The position numbers and the translations under genes are program-made. The notes beneath the pieces are model-generated. The model did not search any database and was not told where the DNA came from. It saw only the letters and a list, made by a program, of their open reading frames with translations. From Priapulus caudatus (taxonomy: Eukaryota > Priapulida > Priapulimorpha > Priapulimorphida > Priapulidae), in NCBI RefSeq assembly GCF_000485595.1, contig NW_014577835.1:199650-220740 (forward strand): a stretch of DNA of 21,091 bases, in the 5' to 3' direction. This document shows, piece by piece, positions 1-10,200 of this stretch; the stretch's first letter is position 1, and every line of letters begins with the position of its first letter.

Positions 1-288
1 TACGTTGAGGGCAGCCCCATGTCAGAGAGGAAGGGGGAGGGGCAGACCTACGTTGAGGGCAGCCCCATGTCAGAGAGGAAGGGGGAGGGGCAGACCTACG
101 TTGAGGGCAGCCCCATGTCAGAGAGGAAGGGGGAGGGGCAGACCTACGTTGAAGGCAGCCCTGCCTCAGAGAGGAAAGAAGAGGGGTATACTTACTGCGA
201 AGAGTGCAACCCTATCCCCAAGAGAAGGGAGGTGGGGCAGACCTGCCAAGAATGCAGCCCAATTCCTAAGAGGAGGGAGAGAGAGGGA
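1..288 (+). repeat. 48-bp tandem repeat at window start, open in one frame
   Basis: Three near-identical 48-bp units start at 1, 49 and 97 (TACGTTGAGGGCAGCCCCAT start each), followed by diverged units from 145 to about 288. The frame starting at base 1 is open from the window edge to 393 and reads as a 16-residue repeat TYVEGSPMSERKGEGQ, drifting to PIPKRRE with C..C pairs. It probably continues upstream. It lies where PIK3C3 intron sequence is expected. Coding status is undecided. Confidence 0.8.
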
Positions 289-1172
289 GACATCTGGGGT
301 ACCGTACCCTCTTGGCGAACAACTGGACAGAAAGGCTCGTGTCACTCCGCTTTGGATCCAAGTGGAGGCGATTCAACGAGGGTTCTATTCTGATTAACGA
401 TTTAGTGAAAATGCGATTACTGCACGTGATTACTTGCGCGACTTATCCTATTATAACCTATTTTGACTGGATGTTTATAGGTCAGTTTCATCACCAAATT
501 TTTGTAGATTGCTAGTAGTTTATTATTAGTCGTTAATTTTGACAATTTTAAGTAATTGGTGTGCAGAGTTCCATACCAAATGATGTAATGTTGCCAACTA
601 GTTGTGCATGAATTCTCATGTTTTGTACAGTTGTGTGATCAGACTTGCTTTGTGTTTGTAGTAGAAATGACTTCCTTACGGGCGCAGATACTTGTAGAAA
701 TTTGCATGTCGACATTAAAATAAAATGCAAAATCAACTCACCAAAAACTGTTGACTATTTTGTTATAGAGTGAACGTGATATGATGTTACAGACACAACA
801 CAATCACCTACACACCACTCTCTTAAATCTTACGTGGGGTGTCAACACAGGGTGAGTGGGCAATATGAAAATATTCAGTACTATGGGGGAACATGTGAGA
901 ACATAAATATACATATGGGAAGTATCAAATGCCTGAAATAATAATTTACAGGATCCAGGTTTGACAAACTCTTTATCACTTGGCGATTTCAGTCGTTGGG
1001 CTATGCAGTAGCTTTTCTGTTCCTGAGAGAAAGGTACTTTGCTGTATGAATTTCCTCTCTGAGAAGGGCAGATGTAACCTGCTCTGCTATACTCTGTTAT
1101 TTATTTTTTTTAAACAATGGCACTAGTAAGGTAACCAATTGGTTAAAGCATTCTCCTCTTATTCTATTGCAG
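289..1172. other. PIK3C3 intron sequence, no feature seen
   Basis: AT-rich sequence preceding exon a. Short ORFs at 312-515 and 548-736 look like chance. I searched for the expected upstream VPS34 exon (RQDQL motif) and did not find it. Confidence 0.5.
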
Positions 1173-1242
1173 TTGTTGAAGAAAGAGAATTTGGACTTGA
1201 AATTAACACCTTATAGAGTTCTGGCAACGAGCAGCAAACATG
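1173..1242 (+). CDS. PIK3C3: PIK3C3 exon a (kinase N-lobe to hinge)
   Basis: A 70-nt exon begins in phase 0 after a pyrimidine-rich acceptor (ttctattgcag) and ends in phase 1 before GTAGGT. It encodes [20 protein letters not shown] followed by SKH and the first base of a glycine codon, which is completed by GT at the next exon. The block matches the conserved [20 protein letters not shown] region of VPS34. The preceding exon, expected to carry the RQDQL motif, was not found between 1 and 1172 and is presumed upstream of the window. Confidence 0.93.
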
Positions 1243-4200
1243 GTAGGTTGTGCAGCTCACTGACAGATAGCGCCAGTATAGCTGCTTTGCTATACTGCTT
1301 ATGTCACAAGCACTTGGGCTGATATTGGGTCTATGTCCCCCAGGTTACTATCGGAGGGTACCCTGGGTACGGTTCGATATATCGGAAAGTACATCGGGGT
1401 ACTATACGATATGTCGCTGCGTACCCTGCATTGTCCCACCGTACCCTGACTTTCAGCCAATTGGTCATGAAAATCATGCAGAACCATATACATATGGTTT
1501 TGCAGAAAAATGATAATTTTTAGTGGATGACAACATTTTACGCTTCTCCCCTATACTGGTGGGTGAGGTATTACCACCGCAAGGTATTGCCGCCGTCACG
1601 TGCATATTGATTTTTTTTTTATTTGATGTCAATGTCAAACCATTTTTGTTTATGGTAATGATAGTATTACAATGATAACATTAAACTACGAGACTACTAG
1701 CTTTTATTAATTTTTCTAAATTATTCATATTAATTGATGATTCATCAATTAATCTCAATATTTTTGCTGTTTCACAGACTGTGTATGTGAAAATCAGGGT
1801 ACGGTGGGGCAATGCAGGGTACGCAGTGACATATCGTATAGTACCCCGAGGTACTTTCCGATATATCGAACCGTACCCAGGGTACCCTCCGATAGTACCC
1901 TGGGGGACATAGACCCTATCAGCGGCACTTTGAGCATTTCAATAAAATATAATGCTAAATAAAGACGAAATCTATTTACTACCAAAGTCTTAATGTTTCT
2001 CTACTCTCTTTCACCTATTATTGCCGACAATTTCCTGTAAATGTCGTCCAAATGCCGGCAGCGTGCGCACGGTGCCAGTGTGTGTAGCAGAGGAGCATTT
2101 GGACGGCATTTGCAGGAAATTGTCGGCAATAATAGGTGAAAGAGAGTAGAGAAACATTAAGAATTTGGTAGTAAATAGATTTCGTATTTATTTAGCATTA
2201 TATTTTATTGAAACGCTCTAAGTGCCTGTGGCTTTTGTGTGGTATCTTGCGTATTTATACTGACAATATTAGTTAATTATAATATTTGATGTTACTTGCT
2301 GACTTCGTTAAAATGCATTAATTGGCTTAATTAACATATTGAATCGTTGTATCTTGCAACCGTAGTGAACACACTTGAGTGATTTATTATATTATACAGG
2401 TTACATTGGTTCCCCCCACAGTCGTTCAGCATTCGCAAGTTTCACAATCGAGTTCCTGCAACTGTAATTAAGTACACTCTTAACTTAAATCGCTCGATCG
2501 AGCTTGATCGATGTCGCAGGCCCTTCCCTGGTAGAGGGCGCATGCATCACTCTGCGTTGCTGGAGACTGATCTATAATCCTACGGGTCGTTGGTCCTACG
2601 GTTAAAAGTAAAAGTAAGTGCTAATAAATTAAGAGGGGCAGACAGAGCCGACCCGTACTTTGACCAAAGTCCAAAGTCTTTCACCTGTTGGAATACCGCA
2701 TCAGGCTGGCCGTCCCACACAAACTCATTCTCCTTCTTAGCAAGGTGCCTAAGTGGTGCTGCAATCTCAGCTAATCGGGGTGCAAGCTTTAGCGGCCTGG
2801 CTTCTCTCGCTATCTTGTCTAGGTCTCGTGCAGTTCATTGACTCAGTGGCGGTCCGCGAAGTGCTCAACACCGAGGGAGGCATCCAGAACTTCTTCCGCA
2901 AGCATGCGCCGTCGGAGACCGGCCAGTTTGGCATCGTGCCAGAGGTCATGGACAATTACATCAAGAGCTGCGGTCAGTTTAGTTACTGTTCACTATAGTA
3001 CTGTAGGAATATCTGTGGTGGTAGTCTGGTCACAGTCAGTAGAGCTCATAGGGTTTATGTCCCCCAGGGTACTGCCGGAACGTACCCTGGTTACGGTCCG
3101 ATATACCGGAACGTACCCTGGTCACTATTTGATATGGTTAGGGTTAGGGTTAGGATTAGGGGTAGGGTTAGGGAGTAGGCGTAGGCGACTCCCTAGACTC
3201 GTTAGTAGTCCAGTTGCAGAATAGCGAACCAAGAAATTTTTAATAGTTCAAGGTTTTTTTATTGATATGTATTCATATCCATGTCTGGAAGATTTTTAGC
3301 TTTGTTGGCAGCAACGCCAACTTTGGGACATTTTTATCTAGCTAATTTGCATAATAACATGGCCAAATACACCCTTTTAACTAATAGGCTTAGAATCATG
3401 TGTGATAGTTCTTTTCTATATAGGGTTGACGCCAAGTGAATCCATTTCTGATGTTACTTTCGCGATTAAAGGTCAGGATAAACCTATAAAGTCAAGGTCA
3501 AGGTCACTTCGGCTTAAATTACCCTAATTTCACTTACAACGTAACTGACTGAAAATTATGTGTTGCTGTTAAGAGTGGTATTGAGTCCCTGTATTGATTG
3601 TTGATGATAGTAATGCATTATTATCATTGTTGATAAATTAAAATAATGCCTGACCATATGGGGTCAAGGTTACAATATGGGGTCAAATACACTTTTTAAC
3701 TAATCGGACCTAGAATCATGTGTGATAACACTTTTCTACAACAAGTTTGACTCAAGAATCCATTTCTAATGTTATTTTCGCCAGTTAAAGCTCACGTTTA
3801 ACTATAAGGTCAAGGTCAGGATCACTTTGGTTCAAAATTGACGAAATTCGCTTGAATTTCCGTAAGGCAAAATTGCCACCATCGGAACTGTCCCAAATAA
3901 ATTGTGGATGATGGTAATGTTGCAAAGTAGTTATTATATTTATTTTTGATAAATTTCAATAATGATGGGCCATATGGGAATCACGGTCTGCATTAGAGGT
4001 CAAGGTAAAATCACTACAAATTTATTGCAAGATTTATAACATTCACAATAATTATTCGTTTATTTATTCATTTAAACACGTTTTTTAAGTTAAAATAACT
4101 CCACCCTATACATTTATGCCTTATAAAATGATAGTCAGTCTAAAGCAACCAACATTTGTGAACAATATATGCAATTAATATAATTTAGGACGAAATCAAT

Positions 4201-7200
4201 GACTAATAGTATTTAAAGCATCAAGAAACATGACTATTGCACACATAAATTTTGTGCGTGATTTGAAACTCAGATGTTCTGTAGTTCTGTTCTGAAAATC
4301 AACCTCGCAGCTCATCGTCTTCTTGCTCCTCACTCCGATCCTTCAATAATCACACTCATGCTCGTCATCCTTATCATCCCGCTCTTTCTTGTGAATGTGT
4401 TGCAGAACGCATCACCGACTGTGCAGAGCACGTAGTTTGGAGCAGCTAGTTTTTCACGGTGACCAGCTACATTTAGCTTTGCATGCCACCCATTGCTCGA
4501 CAGCATCAGCAGATCACATTCATCAGAAGCGGCTGCGTCCCAGTGTGCCACTAATCAATGCAAGGACAAGTGTATCCCATCCTTTATTCCCAACCATACT
4601 CTGAGATGGAGACATCTGAGGAATAAACCCTAGTTTCGGCAGCCTTCCAAAGTGGGCACGAGCAATGGTGGTAGAGATTTCTGCTGTTGGGCGGCAGTGA
4701 CATGATGCGCAGTGGTTTCGCCACGTTTACGGGTGTATAGATTGTAGTGAGCATGAGTCATGGAGGTGCCTGCAGGTTGTCCATACAATGCGCAAAGAAT
4801 TGCTGCCAACTACCATCAGGTCCGCATCAGTGGCACCCTCTTTCCTCAACACGTTAAACAACCACTGCTCATCCTTCTCCTGGGCACGATTCAGGCTTTC
4901 CTGGTATGAATGACTTTTTAAAACTGCGCGCTAGTCACATTTGGGAGAGGGCATGAGTGCACCTGTTTCTTGCCAGTGTCGTGCAATAGAGCCAATGCCG
5001 GCATCACCTGCTTCAGGAGTCGAGGGTAAAGCTGGCAGCCTTTCAATCGGGGTATATCAGTGTTGATATGCTGCCCGCCACAAACTCCCTCATTATGATA
5101 CCACATGGATGAGATTGCTGGAATTCGTGTCCCATGGCGTGTGTGTCCTCCGTCCATTGGGGTGTAGATGTGGTAGGTCAGGACGTGTCCATCCATCCAA
5201 ATATGACATCCAGATATGATCCCCCCTCTTCTCCAGCCCCATAGCCTGATGTAGCGCCACACTGTTGGTCCGCCCAAGATGCTGCAGCGCTTTTACGAAA
5301 CGCAGATGATTTTTCATAGCTGTGATGCAACAATTCTTTTATCAATTCTGAGCTTCCGTGCATGTGATGATCTTGACAGCTAACGCAAAGTGGTCTGTTG
5401 TGGCAGCGCAGTGATGTGACTTTGGATCGACTGGGCCGGCTGAGGGACTGCTTAGTTACCTCATTATTTGACACAGTGCTTGATACGAGATAAAGTAGAG
5501 TATGGCTGGTCTGGCTAATAGTGTTCCTATGGTGAAGTTACCAAGAGTAGAAGAGGTTCTTGTTCGATTTCGTTACTTTCCGTGCCTCTTTCTGCACCTG
5601 GGGGTGACCATGATGCGTTACTCTGTGATCAGATAGGCTATTGGGACAGAATAAATTGGGCTAAACATATCCCGTGCCTCTCATCTTGTGTCTATGATAA
5701 CACTATCACATTGTACCTGAAAATGATCATTATGGTGGCAATTTTTGTTTCGGAATTCAGCGAATTTGGTCAATTTTTAAACAAAGTGATCCTGATCTTG
5801 CCTTATAGGTTAAACGAGACCTTTAACTGCGAAAATAAATCAAAATGGATTCCTTGAGTCAAACTTGTGTAGAAAAGTGTTATCACACATGATTCTAGTC
5901 GGCATTAGTTAATGTGTATTTTGACCCCATATTGTAACCTTGACCATATGGTCCAGGCATTATTTAATTTATCAACAATAATAATAATCATTACTATCAT
6001 CAACACTCAATACGGGGCACTCAATACACCTTCACAGCAACACATAATTTTCAGTCAGTCCGTTGTAAGTGAAATTAGGTAATTTTGAGCCGAAGTGACC
6101 TTGTACCTTGACTTTATAGGTTGATCCTGACCTTTATCGGCGAAAAGTACATCAGAAATGGATTCACTGGGTCAACCCTATATAGAAAAGAGCTATCACA
6201 CATGATTCTAGCCTATTAGTTAAAAAGTTGTATTTGGCCATGTTAATTATGCAAATTAGCTAATTAAAAATGTTCCCAAAGTTGGCGTTGTGCCAACAAG
6301 CTAAAATCTTCCAGACATGGATATGAATACATATAAATAAAAACCTTGAACTATTAAAAATTTCTTGGTTCACTATTGAAAGGATACGGCCCGCAACTAG
6401 ACTGGAGTAGGCGAGGTACGGTCCGGCATATTACGATAGTTACCAGGGTACGTTCGTGCAGTACCCGGCGGGGACATACGACCCTCTCAGCGTCCAGTAC
6501 GAGTGGCATGCTACGTAATTAGTTTATAGTTACTGTTCACTAGTACTGTAGGACTATCTGTGGCGGTATTCTGGTCATAGTCAGTAGTGTGAATGTATGG
6601 TTAGTTATTGGCAGGGACCAAGTCAGTTGGTTGTTGTAGTTGCGGATGCGCTTACTCAGAAATAAGTGCAGGCCTTGTTGTAACTCGTGAAGTGGCTTGC
6701 AATTTTACCTTAACTCGGTTATGTTTGCATCTAGTGGTTGTGGCTAGTTGAGTGAATGAGTGTTTAATTAATGAGTAACGAGTACCGTATATATGATCGC
6801 GTAATAACGGCGGGCGCCTATAAGCCGCACAGGTGCTAGGGCGGCCGGAATATGAATGCGGTAACAGTATGCGCCTAGTATATTGCCCCTCCGTCATGGC
6901 GCACTAAAACGATGGCGAGCAAGATACATGGTTGAAATCTGAGGCAAAATTGCGGTTATTAGCGATATATTACGGTAATGTGATAAATAATTTCTGTTAG
7001 TACGTTCGTGCTCCTCTTGTTTGAGAATATGCATTTTAAATGAGTGTCATTGTTAGTAAAAAAAAACTGATAACTTATTAACCAATAAGTGAGAGGGTGT
7101 AGCAGCATACACCTCTGAGTGCCCACCCCGCGAGTTGTATATATATAACTGAATATAGGTACTATTCATATTGCACATTATTGTTAGCAAGTGAATTATC

Positions 7201-10200
7201 ACCGATTTTTCTGCTCTGTCGCAAAGTAGTTCATGCGGTCTTCTCTAATATTTGAGTGGCCAATTGTTGATGCTTTGAGTTTTCTGTTTATATATGCTAG
7301 CTGGCTATGTTGTTAGTAACATACCTGCTAGGATTGTGATGGACACCTGGATAATCTACTGCTCACAACAACGAAGGATGTTTACATCTAGCTATAGCAG
7401 GTATGTTTACATGTACATACAGTATGTGTACTAGCTATGCAGGTATTTGTTATACCTAGCTATACAGTAGTGTGTACACCTAGCTATACAGGTATTATAC
7501 CTAATATACAGGTATGATGTACAGCGGCTAGCTGATACAGGGTATGTGTAACCTAGCTATACAGGTTATGTGTATGCACGCTATGCTATACAGGTATGTG
7601 CTACCTACTATACCAGGTATAGTGTAGACCTAGCTATACAGGTATGTGTACCCCTAGCTATACAGGTATGTGTATACCTAGTATACAGGTATGTTATACC
7701 TAGCTATACTCGGTATGTGTACACGCTAGCTATACAGGTATGTGTAGCACACTAGCTATAGCAGGTATGTGTATAACCTAGGCTATAAGTATGTGTTACA
7801 CCTAGCTATGGCAGGTATGTGTTTAACTAGCTTACAGGATGTGCAATACCTAGCTATCAGCGTATGTGCATCTGCGATACAGTATTGTATACCTAGCTTA
7901 TACAGGTATGATGATGACCTAGCTATGACAGGTATGTGTACACCTAAAACTAACAGGTATCGTGTACACCTAGCTATTACAGGTATGTGTACACCTAGCT
8001 ATACAGGTATGTGTACAACTCCTAGCTATACAGCGTATTTGTATACCTATCTATAGCAGTGTATATGTACCACCTAGCTAAATACAGGTAATGTGTACAC
8101 CGTAGCTATACAGGTATTGTTATACCTGTCTATACAGGTCATTGTAGGTACACCTAGCTATACAGTATGTGTATACATAGCTGTCAGCGTATGTGCTCAC
8201 CTAGCTATAGCAGGTTGTGTACACCTAGCTTATACAGGTATCCTTGTACACCTAGCTTAATACAGTGATGTGTACCCTGCTATACAGGTTATGTGATACT
8301 ACGCTAGCTAATACAGGTAGGTGTATACCGTAGCTAATACAGGTAGTGTACACCTAGCTATACACGGTATGTGTACCACCTAGGTATACAGGTGTGTATA
8401 CCTAGGGTATACAGGTTGGTGTCAGCACCTAGCTATACAGGATGGTGTACACTAGCATAACAGGAATGTGATACCTAGCTAGTAAAACAGTAATGTGACC
8501 CCTAGCTATACAGGTATCGCTTATACCCCTAGCTATACAGTATTAGTAGCACTCTAGCTATACAGGAGTATGCGTACACCTAGCTATACAGTATTTGTAA
8601 CACCTAGCTATACAGGTATGGTACACCTAAGCTATACAGGTATGTGTACACCTAGCTATACAGGTATGTGTATACCTAGCTATACAGGTATGTGTACACC
8701 TAGCTATACAGGTATGTGTACACCTAGCTATACAAGGTATTGTAACCTAGCTATACAGGTATGTGTAATACCTAGCTAACAGTATGTGTAACCTATGTAT
8801 ACAGGTGATGTGTATTACCTAGCTATACAGTATGTGTAGCACCTAGCTATACAGGTAATGCTGGTACACCTAGCTATACAGGTATGTGCTACACCATAGC
8901 TATACAGGTATGTGCTATACGCTATCTATACAGGTATGTGTACACCTCGCATACAGGTTGTTGTGAAACTCTAGCTATACAGGTATGCTGTACCCTAGCT
9001 GAACAGGTATGCGTACACCTAGCTAACAGTAGGTGTATACCTAGCTATACAGGTAGGTATGTATACCTAGCTATAGGAAAAAAAAAAAACAAAACAAAAA
9101 AAAAAAAAAAGGGCGGTATTTTACACCTAGCTATACAGGTATGTGTACACCTAGCTATACAGGTACGTGTACAGCCTAGCCTATAGCAGGTATTGTTACA
9201 CTACTCATACAGGTATGTGGTATACCTAGTATAGCAGGTTGTGTACCTAAATATACCAGGTATGTGTTACACGTACTATAGAGTGCAGTGTACACCTAGG
9301 ATATACAGTAATTCTGTATCACCCCTCACGCCCCCCTAATACAGGTATCGTTATACCTAGCTATACAGTATTGTACACCTATGCATACAGGTATGATATT
9401 ACCTAGCTTATACAGTTGTGTACACCTAGCTATACAGGTATGTGTACACCTAGCTATACAGGTATGTGTATACCTAGCTATACAGGTATGTGTATACCTA
9501 GCTATACAGGTATGTGTATACCACTACTATCCTGACACATGCCTATACTCACTTGCCTACTCGAAGTGCATCACGCTGTTTCTTTTCCTCACTGTGTGAT
9601 GGGAAAAGCTCGAGCAATCTTGGTAATTTATTAGCAATCTTCTCCAGCCAGTGTCTAGCCTCGTACAGTTTGTTAAACGTTATGACTGCGTATTGTCTTT
9701 ATTGATGCGATACCAGGAGGACTGTAATCAGAAACATCGTAGATAGTTGTGATTATCATAACTCAGTGAAGTCAGACCTTTTCTACAACGCTTCACGTGG
9801 AAAGAGTGTAGCATCCTAAACATTCATAACCCCTGTTGTGTCTGACAGTGGGCCGCGAGTGTTGGTATGTTTGTAAGTTGTGTACTGCTAATTTTCAGGC
9901 AAGCTATTTCACATTGACTTCGGCTACATCCTGGGACGTGATCCCAAGCCGATGCCACCACCGATGAAACTCACCAAAGAGATGGTGGAAGCAATGGGCG
10001 GAACCAACTCTGAATTCTTCGGCGACTTTAAAACGCTTTGCTACACAGCTTTCCTGCATTTGCGAAGGTTGGGTTTGGTCATGTTGTGATGTTTTGTATT
10101 AGCTGTTACGCAGTTTCTTGTAATTGTTTGGGCAGACAGCTGAATTCTTGTTGGTCGTCAGGAATTGGGAGCGGGGGAAATCACTCTGATGTGTCACTGA

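Larger units (their letters stand above)
3044..6491. mobile_element. 3.45-kb DNA transposon with ~0.8-kb inverted termini, Mutator-like structure
   Basis: Left terminus 3044-3882 and right terminus 5732-6491 are inverted copies, from outer GCTCATAGGGTTTATGTCCC through GAACCAAGAAATTTTTAATA to inner AATTGCCACCAT. Flanks gtcagtaga (3035-3043) and gtccagtacga (6492-6502) look like a 9-bp target duplication with two inserted bases. Long termini plus 9-bp duplications are typical of Mutator-like elements, but no MULE transposase was recognised. The outer 80 bp match the MITE at 1318-1923. Each terminus contains a direct repeat of about 312 bp (AACTAAT..AGAATCATGTGTGATA at 3377 and 3691). It is inserted in PIK3C3 intron 2. 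Confidence 0.7.

Noticed and set aside
2753-2998. ORF starting upstream of exon b and reading through into the intron
   Set aside because: The part before 2823 and after 2972 is intronic by splice sites and family comparison; only 2823-2972 is coding.
2838-3224. 128-codon ORF over exon b, the transposon edge and telomeric repeats
   Set aside because: It is a shifted frame over exon b and repeat sequence, with no coding signal.
3035-6502. Firm assignment of the long-terminus element to the Mutator superfamily
   Set aside because: Only the structure and an imperfect 9-bp duplication support it. No transposase motif was readable, so it is kept as 'Mutator-like structure'.
7378-9521. CRISPR-like array
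   Set aside because: Units are directly tandem with no unique spacers, and the setting is an animal gene intron.
7570-9599. ORFs through the 24-bp array encoding LAIQVCVH or SYTGMCTP repeats
   Set aside because: The unit length is divisible by three, so frames stay open by repetition. The array lies in an intron between two clear VPS34 exons, and its indels break every frame.
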